From Denitromonas sp. (GTDB lineage: Bacteria; Pseudomonadota; Gammaproteobacteria; Burkholderiales; Rhodocyclaceae), in assembly GCF_034676725.1 (NCBI RefSeq), contig NZ_JAUCBR010000004.1, forward strand, positions 3,748,001 through 3,812,000: a DNA stretch of 64,000 bases, written 5' to 3'. Position 1 is the first letter of the stretch; each line of letters opens with the position of its first letter. This document shows, piece after piece, positions 50,798 to 60,357 of this stretch. A program made the position numbers and the translations under genes. A model generated the notes under the pieces. The model was not told the origin of the DNA, did no database searches, and saw only the letters and a program-made list of their open reading frames with translations.

Positions 50798-51461
50798 GAA
50801 ATTGTCCCTCCCGCGGAGGGGGAAAAGGGCCGCCAGGCCAAGTTTCGCGCGCGAAGCCATCCCGGCGCTCTTCCCGCGGTGCGACTTCCAGTCGGACTTC
50901 AGAACGCCCGACGAGAGCAGGAGGGAATCATGGCCCTATCCGCCACGGCGGGCTTGAGTCGGATCGGCTTCATCCGCGATCCGATGTCTGGGCCGCAGCC
51001 TTGACTCCGGCGTGTTGGAATGGCCTCGGCATCGGTGCCAGCTCCAATCCCCGGCGTGTCCGGTCCCTTTCGGCTGGCGCATCCCGGCAAGTCTTGTGTC
51101 GGCCCACGGACCTCAATATCGTACCAACAGGCTCCACCTCGGGCTGACCCGACGCCGTGGGAGCTCGCACCGCTCTCGTGGCGGCGTCGCAGTCGTTACC
51201 TGCCTGTTGCCCGACGATCCGCTGTCGCGCGTGCTGCGCGGTCCAGATGCGGCTCGCTTGATTTTTCCCGACCCGAACGACATTGGCCGTCCGGCGGCGG
51301 GATCCCCTTTCCGGCTCATTCTTCCATGCCGCGCGACCGGGGCGCCCGTGGCATGCCGTCGAGTTCTGCGTACCCTATCGGCCCGCGCCATTTTGACCTA
51401 GCGGGGCCGCAACCGAGCAGGTCATACCCCTTACCGGCACCCGCCGTGACGAGGTCCGATC
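50798..51461. other. gene-free region between XRE and AlpA genes
   Basis: About 660 bases with no convincing gene on either strand. It begins with a CCCTCC/GGAGGG hairpin (50806-50820) that may end the XRE transcript. It could hold control sites for alpA or a transfer or replication origin, but no iterons or clear origin features were seen. Confidence 0.45.
50806..50820 (+). terminator. hairpin after XRE gene
   Basis: CCCTCC (50806-50811), loop CGC, GGAGGG (50815-50820), starting 9 bases after the XRE stop and followed by GGAAAA but no T-run. Confidence 0.4.
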
Positions 51462-51737
51462 ATGCCCACCATCCGTTCCCGCGTCGCCGCGATGGCAGCG
51501 ACTCCCATTGCTCCTCCGGCCACGCCTGCCACTCGGGTTCCGACCCTGACGCTGCCCGAGACCGGCTTCCTGCGGCAGCCGCAAGTCCTGGCCTTCGTTC
51601 CCATCTCCAAATCGACCCTCTGGCGGCGCATCCAGGCGCGCACCTTCCCCGCGCCTGTGAAGCTCTCGGAACGGGTGACCGTCTGGCGCGCCGAAGACAT
51701 CCGCCGCTGGATCGCGCAGCAAGGCCAGCCCGGCTGA
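51462..51737 (+). CDS. AlpA-family excisionase/regulator
   Basis: A 91-residue AlpA (MerR-like, winged-helix) DNA-binding protein: GFLRQPQVLAFVPISKSTLW, then ARTFPAPVKLSERVTVWRAE and DIRRWIAQQ. The first 30 residues are a Pro/Ala-rich extension. AlpA-type proteins control excision or integrase genes of mobile elements. It is plus strand and precedes the recombinase-like gene by about 260 bases. Confidence 0.88.
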   Translation: MPTIRSRVAAMAATPIAPPATPATRVPTLTLPETGFLRQPQVLAFVPISKSTLWRRIQARTFPAPVKLSERVTVWRAEDIRRWIAQQGQPG

Positions 51738-51995
51738 CGGGCGAGGCCAGCTGCAGGGATCCGCTCGGCGTGGACCGGCGGCACTGTTTGCGGATCGACC
51801 AGGCCGGCACCGGCCCGGCGCATGCATGGCGCGTGCTTTTTCCCGGTCCGGCCGGCCCCTGCTTCAGCGAAGGCGCTGCCGTTGGCCTGATGACGAAATC
51901 CCGCGCCCTTCCTGGCGATTTCGGCTGGCGAAAGGCGGTGTCGGCGCCCGAACATTCGGGTTATGACGGTCGAGCAATGATGGGAGAGGCAAGTC

Positions 51996-52940
51996 ATGCA
52001 AGACAATCAGGAGGTCAGCAAGCACCACGAGAACGCGCTGCAATCGGTCGAGATGCTCCGCGCCGTCGTCGGCGGTGAAACCTACGAGGCGGTGGCCGCG
52101 CGCTTCGGTGTCTCACGCACGGCGGTCGAGCGACGCATCAAGTCTGTCGCAGTCCAGCTCACCCAAGTCGTGGGCGTCGACGGCCTCAAGGAAGAAGGGG
52201 CCGCCTTCGTGCGGCGACTGCGCTTGCATCGGGAGGCCATCCTGGTTGCGCTGGAAGGGTTCGAGCCCCAGCCACCGGTCGGCGCCCGTCCGGCACGGGT
52301 ATTGTCGGCGGTGGAAGTGACCCAGGGGGCGGTGCGCATCAAGGGCCGAACCAATCGTACCTGGCACGACCTGGCCCTGTACTACATGCTGTTCGCTACC
52401 GGCTTGCGCCCCCTCGAGATCGCCCGGCTCGAAGTACGGGACTATCTACTCGTCGACGGCAGTGTGTGCTGGGAATCCGAGTTGCGCGCGGAAGTCGCCA
52501 TCAACGGCAAACCGAGGCCGCTTTACTTCGGCAGCACTCGACTCGACGACGCGCTGGCCGCTTACTTCCGCGAACGGCTTCACAGCGGCCATGGGTTGGG
52601 CGAGCCCGACTGCTACCGCGGCCTCGATCCCGAAAGCCGGCTGTTCCTTTCCCCGAGCGGCGAGCCCTATAGGATCGCGCCCAACAATGGCGCACCGGGG
52701 CAGAACCGCTATGTCTGCCGGGCACTGCTCGAGATTTACCGCAAGTTGTTCCGCTACGCCGAGCTCAAGGGTCTGAGCGCCCAGTCGGCGCGTCTCACCG
52801 TGATTTCCCGGATGTATGAGCGCGGGGCCGACGAGGATCAGGTGGGCACGATCCTGGGGATCGGCGAGCGCAGTGCAGTGCGGGAGCTGCTGCCGCGGCC
52901 CAAGCCGACGCTGGCGGAACTGCTCGACGAGTTGGTCTGA
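51996..52940 (+). CDS. tyrosine-recombinase-like protein with degenerate catalytic end
   Basis: A 314-residue ICE protein. Residues about 15-60 have a helix-turn-helix-like segment (AARFGVSRTAVERRI). The rest aligns by eye to tyrosine recombinases: LFATGLRPLEIARL carries the first catalytic Arg, but the C-terminal HxxR region reads AQSARLTVISRMYERGA and no nucleophilic Tyr is seen at the usual place after GIGERSAV. It is thus likely catalytically dead and regulatory or structural. GGGAGAGG precedes the ATG. It ends 7 bases before the DUF1173 gene. Confidence 0.7.
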   Translation: MQDNQEVSKHHENALQSVEMLRAVVGGETYEAVAARFGVSRTAVERRIKSVAVQLTQVVGVDGLKEEGAAFVRRLRLHREAILVALEGFEPQPPVGARPARVLSAVEVTQGAVRIKGRTNRTWHDLALYYMLFATGLRPLEIARLEVRDYLLVDGSVCWESELRAEVAINGKPRPLYFGSTRLDDALAAYFRERLHSGHGLGEPDCYRGLDPESRLFLSPSGEPYRIAPNNGAPGQNRYVCRALLEIYRKLFRYAELKGLSAQSARLTVISRMYERGADEDQVGTILGIGERSAVRELLPRPKPTLAELLDELV

Positions 52941-52947
52941 ACCGGCG

Positions 52948-54156
52948 ATGGAAACCCAGCGCTTTACCATCAAGGGACGGGTCATCGCCGCCGACGATCC
53001 GCAACTGCAGGTCGCGCTCGCCCAGGTCTACGACACGCCCGAGCGGCCGCGCTGCCTGTGCGTGCCCGGTGGCGTGGAGATGTACGTGGCATTGCACCGC
53101 CAGTTCGTGGTCAAGCGCATGCCGGAGAGCGGCAGCACCCACCATCCAGAGTGTCCCTCCTACGAGCCTGAGCTCCAGCAATCGGGGCTCGGCGAGCTGG
53201 TCGGGGAGGCGGTGCTGGAATCGGAGCCAGGCCGCGTCGAGCTGCGCGTGGATTTTCCCTGGATGCGGGTGACCGGGCGCGGAGTGCCGCGCGGCGAACC
53301 GCAAGACGTGTCGGAGGTCGGCGTGCCCGGGCGGCGCATGACGCTGCGGGCGCTGATGCACTTCCTTTTCGAGCGCGCCGGCTTCAACCGATGGAGCCCG
53401 GCGATGGCGGGCAAACGCAACCAGGGCGTGCTGCGCAAGTACCTGCTCGAGGCGGCCGAGGAGATCATGGTCAAGGGCGTGCCGCTGGCCGAACGCCTGT
53501 ACGTGCCCGAACCCTTCAGCGAGAGCGCCAGGGCCGAGACGGCCCAGCGCCGACGCGAGAAACTGGCCGTGCTGCGCCCCCGGGACGGGCAAACGCCCTT
53601 GGCTGTCGTGATCGGCGAGTTCAAGGCGAGCGAGGCGACGAGCCAGGGGCGGCGGGTCTGGATCCGACACATGCCGGATGCGCCGCTGCTGATCGCCGGC
53701 AAGAGCTGGGAGCGCATCGAGCGGGTCTTCGCTCCGCTGTTCGAGGCTCGAGATGCAGACACCGGCCGCCCGGTCCGCCTCGTCCTGGCGGCACTCATCC
53801 GCGCCCGCCGCGAGTACACCTATGAGATCGACGCGGCGAGCCTGATGCTGGCGAGCGAGCACTGGATTCCGATCGAGGGCGTGCATGAGCTGCCGCTGAT
53901 CGATGCCCTGGTGGCCCAGCACCGCCGCTTCGTCAAGCCGTTGCGCTACGACGCCCGGAATGGGGCAGCCTTTCCGAATGCCTTGCTGCTGGATACTGGA
54001 GCGCGACCCGTTCCCTTACATGTGGCCAGTGCCTTCATGGACCCCAAGGAGCGGGCGGCAAAGGAGAAGGCGATCGCATCTGGGAAACCGGAGGCCTGGG
54101 TATGGTGGACCGATCAGCCGATGCCCGCCTTTCCTGTAGGGGCTCCGGAGACCTGA
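52948..54156 (+). CDS. DUF1173 protein
   Basis: A 402-residue DUF1173 family protein found in ICE backbones. Features include an early CLCVPGGVEMYVALH segment with cysteines, a THHPECPSYEP motif, a central GKRNQGVLRKYLLEAAEEI stretch and a late DLxTGARPVPLHV-like region near the end. No signal or membrane segment. Function unknown; it travels with the recombinase-like and Gp3-like genes. The ATG at 52948 was taken because the longer frame runs into the upstream gene. Confidence 0.85.
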   Translation: METQRFTIKGRVIAADDPQLQVALAQVYDTPERPRCLCVPGGVEMYVALHRQFVVKRMPESGSTHHPECPSYEPELQQSGLGELVGEAVLESEPGRVELRVDFPWMRVTGRGVPRGEPQDVSEVGVPGRRMTLRALMHFLFERAGFNRWSPAMAGKRNQGVLRKYLLEAAEEIMVKGVPLAERLYVPEPFSESARAETAQRRREKLAVLRPRDGQTPLAVVIGEFKASEATSQGRRVWIRHMPDAPLLIAGKSWERIERVFAPLFEARDADTGRPVRLVLAALIRARREYTYEIDAASLMLASEHWIPIEGVHELPLIDALVAQHRRFVKPLRYDARNGAAFPNALLLDTGARPVPLHVASAFMDPKERAAKEKAIASGKPEAWVWWTDQPMPAFPVGAPET

Positions 54157-54192
54157 CGGGGTATCGCCCGGCAAGGCGATACCTTTCGCACC

Positions 54193-55299
54193 TTAGTGGT
54201 CTCGCATGGTTTCGAACCGACGAGCGGCTTCTTGCCGCGCGACGGTGTGCTGCTCCGCGCTGATGTCCGGAACATCGATGCCGCCGACCGCGAAGATGTT
54301 GCCCGGAATGTCGTCGTCCGCAGGCGACCCGTCTTCGTAAACCGCTTCCATCCTGGTCAGGTCGGTGCCGCACAGTTCTGCCAGGTGGACCCAGGTCCAT
54401 GCCTCGACGGGGTCCGGTTCGAAGTCCTCGGCCAGGCGGCGCATGGCTTGGACATCGCCCGCGAGGGCGGCCTGTCTCAGCAGGGGAAGTACGGTGGCAC
54501 TGGTTCCCAATTGGTCAGCCAGGTCGAGCAGGCGGGTCGCGTCTTCCGGTGCCGCCAAGGATTGGGCGTGTCGGAAGTCCGCTTCTTCGCCGGTGAGCTC
54601 TGCCCACGCCAGCGCCGCATCCGGTCGCCCGAGCCGGGCCGCGGTGGCCAGGTGCTGGCGGTATTGGTCGAACTGCGCGAGGGCGGCGGCGTAGTCGTCG
54701 GCCCATTCCTTCTCGGGGCCGTCGAGTCGGCGACCTGCGAGTTGCTGCCGGTACCAGTGGCCGTCCCGCTCTTCCGGGGGTTCGCATTCCAGCAGCAAGG
54801 CGAGGGCATGGTGCGCATCGACATGCTCCTTGGCCGCCAACTGCTCCAGCCCATCGATCAACAGGGGCGAGTCGAGATCGAGGTCCAGTGCGTTCTGCCA
54901 TGGGGAGGCGTGGTCGATGCCCACGTCGTCTGTCATCTCTTCGTCGTCGACATCCCAGCTGTCTGAATCGCCTGCGACCACCTTCACCAGATATCTGACA
55001 TCGACAGCGACCAAACGGTGGGTCTCGGCCAGCGCGGTGATGGCCTCGACGATGCGTTGGCTCTGCGCGGTGGGATAGCCCAAGGCCAGGCAGCGCTTGG
55101 ACAGTCGGGTCAGGTCATCGTTGTTGAACTTCCACGCCTGTCGTACCTGACCGATGACGGCGTCGGCCGCGAGCGCCGCATGGGAGTTGAAGCCCAGTAG
55201 CGTGGCGAGCAGTTCGTAGAGGTGGGTGCGACGGACGGCGATCCCGTGCTGGTCGCGAAGTTGGGTGTGTGCGTCGAAGCACAGTTGCTTGATGCTCAT
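54193..55299 (-). CDS. hypothetical protein with Sel1-like helical C-terminus
   Basis: A 368-residue soluble acidic protein on the minus strand, convergent with the DUF1173 gene. The N-terminal 60 residues (FDAHTQLRDQHGI, HLYELLATLLGFNSHAALAAD) look like a small helical domain also met on other mobile-element proteins. The middle and C-terminal parts have alanine-rich helical pairs (LGRPDAALAWAELTG, AALAGDVQAMRRLAEDFEPD) suggestive of Sel1/TPR-like repeats for protein binding. No catalytic motif seen. Function unknown. Confidence 0.6.
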   Translation of the reverse strand: MSIKQLCFDAHTQLRDQHGIAVRRTHLYELLATLLGFNSHAALAADAVIGQVRQAWKFNNDDLTRLSKRCLALGYPTAQSQRIVEAITALAETHRLVAVDVRYLVKVVAGDSDSWDVDDEEMTDDVGIDHASPWQNALDLDLDSPLLIDGLEQLAAKEHVDAHHALALLLECEPPEERDGHWYRQQLAGRRLDGPEKEWADDYAAALAQFDQYRQHLATAARLGRPDAALAWAELTGEEADFRHAQSLAAPEDATRLLDLADQLGTSATVLPLLRQAALAGDVQAMRRLAEDFEPDPVEAWTWVHLAELCGTDLTRMEAVYEDGSPADDDIPGNIFAVGGIDVPDISAEQHTVARQEAARRFETMRDH

Positions 55300-55567
55300 G
55301 GCAGTAACTCCTCAGTAACCGAGGCGGGTCGGACTCTGCGCACACGTTTAATGCCGACGCACCCGGTGTCGAGGTGTCGCTGAATATGAGGATCGGTAAG
55401 GAAGGCCTTCTTTTGCTCGTGTGCAAGCATGGCGGGCGCCGGGCTCCATTGTATCTATCAGGCATGGTGCGCGTAAACGCCTGCGGTTCGGCGCGGGGTT
55501 GAAGCCAGAGGAAGTCGCGAGAGCATGAATCATCGGAATGTCCCGATATTCATGGAGGAGTGCAGTT

Positions 55568-56896
55568 ATGGCCCATCCCAACGCACACCCCGTCATTGCC
55601 GTGCAGGGCGGCGGGACGACGGCTGCGCCGACCCTGCTGGGGCAAGGCCCCGCCCGGATTCCCACCGGCGGCAAGATCCGCGCGGGCATCAAAGTGCTCA
55701 CGAAGAAGGCCGCCGGAGAGCCCAAGGCCCAGGCGATCTACGAGCAGGGTGTAGCCGCGGGCCACTCCTTCGAGCAGATCGAGCGCGCCATCACCGAGGC
55801 ACTGCCCGATCTCAAGACGCCGCTGGTTCCGCGCAACGTGCCGTGGTTCACCGTGCGGGCGCAGGACTTCCCCAATCCCGAGGTCGCTCGCGCGATTCTG
55901 GAGACTTATGGCGAGGACCGGGGCGAAGGCCGGCGCCTGTACCGCTTTCCGGTGGTATTCCCCTCCGACTACTGGCAGACCGTGATGCCGCACGAACTGG
56001 CGGCCTGGGGCACGCACGAGAAGCATTACTGGTCGCAATACTCGGCCGATGGCCGGGTGCGCCACTGCATGTGCCATGCCCCGGTGCCGGTGGACGAGAC
56101 GGGCCGGCGCACGATCCGCCTCTTCGGCGGGCGCAAGACCGTGGTCCGCGAGGACAACGGCGGCCTGTGCGACCCAGAGTCCTGCCGTGAGTACCAGCAA
56201 CGCCAGTGCAACCTGACGGGTCGCTTCCTGTTCTTCATTCCCGGCATCCGTTCGATCAGCGCCTTCGAACTGCACACCAACAGCTTCTATGCGATGAACT
56301 CGGCGATTCAGAAATTCGAGACGGTGGGCTTCCTGCGCGGCGGGCGCATCTCGGGCTTCCTCGACCGGCAGCGCACGCCGTTCTACCTGACCAAGAAACT
56401 AATGGAGGTAGCCCACATCGACGAGCAGGGGAGGGCGGTGCGCGTACCCCAATGGATTATCGACCTTGAGGCGCCGGTGGATGTGACGGCCTTGCTGCGC
56501 GACAACGAGGATGCCGAGACGGCCCTGGTCCAGGCCCAACTGGCGACGCAGGTGCTTCAGGGGAGCTCGGTTGCGGCGAGCGCCGAGCCGCTACAGCCGG
56601 AGGCGGCCGAGAGCCAGGCGGTGACGGCGACCGAGGCGGCATCCGGCGAGGCGCCACCACTGCGCGAAGGGCATCCCAGCCTTGAGCAACTGATGGCACG
56701 TGTGCAGGCCTACAGGATCGCGCCGGAACGCTACCAGGCGTATGCCGATCGGCGGTGGGGAAGGGGCTGGAAGATCAACCCGCATGGCCGTGCCCGCGCC
56801 TGGGACGAACTGGAGCGCTACCGCCACGACCCGCCGGGCTATCTCGACAAGATCGAGAGCGAACTGCAGCTCTCCTCCCGCGGGAGGGCATCATGA
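55568..56896 (+). CDS. Gp3-like (recombination-directionality-factor-like) ICE protein
   Basis: A 442-residue protein resembling the Gp3-like family, related to recombination directionality factors of large serine integrases and often annotated on ICEs as hydrolase or metal-binding protein. It has a Cys-rich middle (CMCHAPVP, CDPESCREYQQRQC) followed by the typical beta segment GRFLFFIPGIRSISAFELHT with an NSFYAMN turn. The last 100 residues are acidic, then basic. The ATG at 55568 begins a conserved MAHPNAHP. Its stop overlaps the SbcD-like gene (ATGA). A role in element excision is an inference. Confidence 0.7.
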   Translation: MAHPNAHPVIAVQGGGTTAAPTLLGQGPARIPTGGKIRAGIKVLTKKAAGEPKAQAIYEQGVAAGHSFEQIERAITEALPDLKTPLVPRNVPWFTVRAQDFPNPEVARAILETYGEDRGEGRRLYRFPVVFPSDYWQTVMPHELAAWGTHEKHYWSQYSADGRVRHCMCHAPVPVDETGRRTIRLFGGRKTVVREDNGGLCDPESCREYQQRQCNLTGRFLFFIPGIRSISAFELHTNSFYAMNSAIQKFETVGFLRGGRISGFLDRQRTPFYLTKKLMEVAHIDEQGRAVRVPQWIIDLEAPVDVTALLRDNEDAETALVQAQLATQVLQGSSVAASAEPLQPEAAESQAVTATEAASGEAPPLREGHPSLEQLMARVQAYRIAPERYQAYADRRWGRGWKINPHGRARAWDELERYRHDPPGYLDKIESELQLSSRGRAS

Positions 56897-58204
56897 TCCG
56901 CCTCGCCCATTTCTCCGATCTGCACTACGGTACGAAGAACCTGATCGAGGCCGATCGCTGCTTCGGCGCCGCCATCGACCGCGCCATAGCGCTGGGCGTG
57001 GAGGCGGCAGTCCTATCGGGCGATGCCACTGACCATGGCCTGGACTTGCACGCGCCGGCCGCCGAACGGCTGTTCGCCCAGGTCCGGCGGCTGGCCGATC
57101 ATTGCCCGGTGCTGATGCTGCAAGGGACTTTCTCGCATGAGCCGCCGGGTACCTTGGCAATCTTCCGGCTGCTGGGCGGACGGCATCCGGTGCATGTGGC
57201 CGAGCGGATCGAGCAGGTCGCCCTTATCGCCGAGGGGAAATGGCTGGCTTCGACGGACTGGTGCTTCGACCGGCTGCCGGCCGGTGCTCGCGCGCTGTTT
57301 TCCTGCGCACCCACGGTGAACAAGGCCGCGGTCGCGGCGGCGGTCGGTGCAGCGGATGCCGCCCAGGCCGTCGGCGAAAACCTCGCCTGCTTGCTGCGCG
57401 GTTACGCGCCGACCCATCGCGCGGCCCGCCGGCAGGGTATGCCCGCCATCGGTGTTTCCCACGGCACGGTGTTCGGCTGCGTGAGCGAGCACGGCGTGCC
57501 GATGGCCGGCTTCGATCACGAGTTCACCACCGGTGCGCTGTTCGCCGCCGAGGCACAGGCTTTCATGCTGGGACACATCCACCGCCATCAGTCCTGGGCC
57601 GCAGAAGGGGCGGCAGGTGGGCAATGTATCGCCTATGCCGGTTCCATCGGCCGCTTCCACTACGGCGAGGAGGGCGAGAAGGGGTTCCTGCTGTGGGAGG
57701 TCGACGCCGATCAGGCGCGCTGCATGCTGGAGGCGACGCCAGCGCGCCGCACCGTCGATATCGTGTTCGACGGCAAGCCCGACCTCGAGGCCCTGCGTGC
57801 TACCGTCGCCCAGCTGGACGTCGCCGGAGTGTTCGTGCGCGTGCGCTGGACCGTCGCCGACGAAGATCGCCACGAGGTTCGACCGGGCGGCGATCGAGCG
57901 GCTACTGGCTGGGGCGGCGGAGACCAAGCTGGAGGGGCGAATTGTCCCCGTGGTGCGCACGCGGGCGGCTGGGATCTCGCAACTGGCGAATCTGGCGGAC
58001 AAGGTGCGGGTATGGGCGCAGGCGACCGAGGCGCAGGACGAACCGTTGCTCGCCTGCCTGCACGCGCTGTCCAGCCAGGCACCGGAAGCCATTGCCGAGG
58101 GTGTGCTGCGGAGGCAGGCCGGTCCGGCGTGCGAGGCAGCCGTCGAGACCCCTATCACCCGGTCTTCGCCGCAGCCTGATTTGGCGCCTGCGCTGTCGTC
58201 CTGA
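56893..58204 (+). pseudogene. SbcD-like metallophosphoesterase with one-base frameshift
   Basis: A calcineurin-like phosphoesterase related to SbcD/Mre11, nuclease partner of the next gene. Motifs are FSDLHYGT, LSGDATDHG, a degenerate GTFSHEP in place of GNHD, VSHG and GHIHRH. The frame from 56893 reads correctly to about residue 328 (ADEDRHEV) and then turns into low-quality sequence. Meanwhile the +1 frame continues with family-like sequence (DRAAIERLLAGAAETKLEGR) to a stop at 58204. An extra T in GAGGTTCGACC (57878-57879) would cause this. It is either a true mutation or a sequencing error. Intact length would be about 436 residues. Confidence 0.75.
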
Positions 58205-58215
58205 CCTTACCCGAT

Positions 58216-58233
58216 CCGTCCCCTTGGGGACGG
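58216..58233 (+). repeat. 8-bp hairpin before SbcC-like gene
   Basis: CCGTCCCC (58216-58223), loop TT, GGGGACGG (58226-58233), perfect stem, 12 bases after the SbcD-like stop. A run of five T follows 11 bases later (58245-58249). Possible terminator or attenuator. Confidence 0.5.
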
Positions 58234-58252
58234 GCTTGCAGACCCTTTTTCA

Positions 58253-58280
58253 TGCGGGAGACTGAATGGGTCATCCCGCA
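58253..58280 (+). repeat. 7-bp inverted repeat beside the ribosome site
   Basis: TGCGGGA (58253-58259) and TCCCGCA (58274-58280) are perfect inverted copies, ending at the GGAG ribosome site of the SbcC-like gene. Position suggests translational control. Confidence 0.45.
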
Positions 58281-58294
58281 GGAGCACCCCCACC

Positions 58295-60076
58295 ATGCAA
58301 CCGCTTTCACTCACCCTCAAAGGCTTTCGCGGCATCCGCGATGGCCTGGGGCGCGATGTCCTGACCCTGGATTTCGAGCGACTGGCCGATGGCGCCGAAC
58401 TGGTCGCCATCGTCGGCGCCAACGGGCGCGGCAAGACCACCGTGATGGACAACATGCACCCGTATCTCACGATGCCCTCACGTGCCGGCGCGGCGGGGCC
58501 GGGCGGGTTCTCCTATTACGACCACGTCTGTCTGCCCGAGAACGAGAAAGACCTGATCTGGGCGCACGACGGCCGTAGTTACCGCTCGCAGGTCGTGGTC
58601 CGCCTCAACGGCCGGCGCAAGACCGAAGCCTTCCTGTTCGTGCTCGCCTACGATGGTGCGTGGAAGCCCATGGCGCTCGACGACGGCACCGTGTCCGACG
58701 GCAAAGTGGACACCTATACCCGCTGCGTCGAGAGCATCTGCGGCAGCGCCGACACCTTCTTCACCTCGGTGTTCTCGGCACAGGGCAAGCGGCAGTTGAG
58801 CGCCTACCGCAATGCCGAGATCAAGACCCTGCTGGCCGATCTGCTCGGGCAGGAGGAGATCCGGGCCCTCGGCCAGAAAGCGGCCGAGACGGCGCGTCTG
58901 CTCAAGACGGGTCTCGCGGCGATCCGGCAGGAACAGGCCTCGCTGGACGAGGAAGCGCAGCGGATCGCGGGCGACCGGCGCCGGCTCGACGGCGCCCAGA
59001 CTCGCGTCGCGCAATGCCTGTCGACCCGACAGGCGGCCCACGCCGAGCAGGATTCGGCGCGAACGCGGCATGCACTGTTGATCGCCGAGCGCGAGCAGGC
59101 GCAAGGCGTGGAAGCGCGCCGGCGACAACTTCAGGGCGAATGCCAGGCCGTGATCCAGACCGGCAAAGAGGTCATCGAAGCCTTGCAGGCACAGGATCGG
59201 GGCGAGCAACAGCGGCTGGAACGGCTGGACCAGCGTATCGCCCAGCGTCTCGGTCAGGAGCGCAGCCGCTGGCAGGTCTTGCAGAACCAGCGCCGGCAGT
59301 GCCTCACCTTGCTGGCGGGTGCGCAAGCCGTGCGGCATGGAGAGCGCCGTCTGCCACTGGCAGAGCGAGTCTTGTCGCTACGATCAGCCCAGGTCGGAAC
59401 GTGGCGGGAGCACGTTCAACACCTGACCCAGTGCCAGGCTACGGAGCGGATGGCCCAGCAGAAACTGTCCGGGATCGAGCGCGAGGCCGGGCAGGCGGTG
59501 CTCAAGGCCGAGGAGTTGGCGCGGCGCTTCGGACTGACCGGCGAGGTGCCGTGTGTGGGGACCGATCTGCAGGGGCAATGCAAGCTCCTGGGCGATGCGC
59601 GGGAAGCCCAGGCCCTGATGCCCAGCGTCGAGGGTACGATTCAGCGCCTGGGACGCGAGAAGGCGACGGTACAGAAAGAACTGGACGCCTTGCGCGAACA
59701 GCATGAAGCCCTCGCCGCCGCGCCACAGGCATTGGCTCGGGCCGAGCACCGGGCCGAGTGTGCCCGGGCGCGTGCCGCGCGGTTTGCGCTGCTGGCCGCC
59801 CAGGCCGGGGAAATGGCGCGGGCCCGGACTACGTTGGCTGAGATCGACCAGGAGTTGACGGAACTGGGGACGGCGCCGGGCCCCGATGCCGCGGCTGATC
59901 GGCCGGTGGAGACGCCGGAGGAGGCGGCCGAGCGCCAGCAGATCGGCGCGGCACGGCAGGCGATCGCCTACCAGCACGAACAGCAGGCCAAACACTATCG
60001 CGCTACGCTGGACCGGCTCAACCAGGCGCTGGCGGCCTTGCCTGCACCTTATGACGAGCAACGCCTGCAGCGATAA
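58295..60076 (+). CDS. SbcC/Rad50-like ATPase, C-terminal lobe missing
   Basis: A 593-residue N-terminal part of an SbcC/Rad50-type ATPase. The P-loop is GANGRGKTTVMD (Lys47), followed by an FSAQGKRQLSAYRNAEIKTLLADLL segment matching the Rad50 Q-loop. A long Glu/Arg/Gln-rich coiled coil (about 200-580) is interrupted near 418-432 by a Cys-x8-Cys turn (Cys420), a possible variant zinc hook. The ABC signature and Walker B lobe that should follow the returning coil are absent, so the protein is cut short near 60076. It would have worked with the SbcD-like nuclease. A remnant transposase begins about 70 bases after the stop. Confidence 0.8.
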   Translation: MQPLSLTLKGFRGIRDGLGRDVLTLDFERLADGAELVAIVGANGRGKTTVMDNMHPYLTMPSRAGAAGPGGFSYYDHVCLPENEKDLIWAHDGRSYRSQVVVRLNGRRKTEAFLFVLAYDGAWKPMALDDGTVSDGKVDTYTRCVESICGSADTFFTSVFSAQGKRQLSAYRNAEIKTLLADLLGQEEIRALGQKAAETARLLKTGLAAIRQEQASLDEEAQRIAGDRRRLDGAQTRVAQCLSTRQAAHAEQDSARTRHALLIAEREQAQGVEARRRQLQGECQAVIQTGKEVIEALQAQDRGEQQRLERLDQRIAQRLGQERSRWQVLQNQRRQCLTLLAGAQAVRHGERRLPLAERVLSLRSAQVGTWREHVQHLTQCQATERMAQQKLSGIEREAGQAVLKAEELARRFGLTGEVPCVGTDLQGQCKLLGDAREAQALMPSVEGTIQRLGREKATVQKELDALREQHEALAAAPQALARAEHRAECARARAARFALLAAQAGEMARARTTLAEIDQELTELGTAPGPDAAADRPVETPEEAAERQQIGAARQAIAYQHEQQAKHYRATLDRLNQALAALPAPYDEQRLQR

Positions 60077-60147
60077 GGCGCTCGTTGCGGCGCTGGCGGA
60101 GATGTATGTGAAGTGGTATCGACGCGCAAATTGAAGGCGATCACCGA

Positions 60148-60357
60148 AGAGCTATGCGGCTCACCCGCGCCCGCACCGGCCACGTCGCCCACAACCTCGC
60201 GCTGGTGCGCCACATGGCCCTCAACCTCATCCGACTCGGCACCTTGATCAAGACCAGCATCAAGACCAAGCGACTGCTGGCAGCGACATCCGACGAGTCT
60301 CGGGCGGCACGGCAGGGCTTTGAAGAACCTGACGAGGACGACGAGGACGAGCAATGA
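60148..60357 (+). mobile_element. ISAs1-family transposase C-terminal remnant
   Basis: An open frame of about 70 codons ending at TGA 60355-60357 matches by eye the last part of ISAs1-type (IS1655/IS4-like DDE) transposases: MRLTRARTGHVAHNLALVRH, then MALNLIRLGTLIKTSIKTKR. The conserved AGW-type segment is replaced by a short acidic tail (EEPDEDDEDE). No DDE core or terminal repeat remains. The ATG at 60154 is not a true start. This piece lies at the junction where the SbcC-like gene is cut. Confidence 0.6.

Noticed and set aside
51996..52940. Functional ICE integrase
   Set aside because: Catalytic His/Arg box and Tyr not recognisable; no attachment site nearby.
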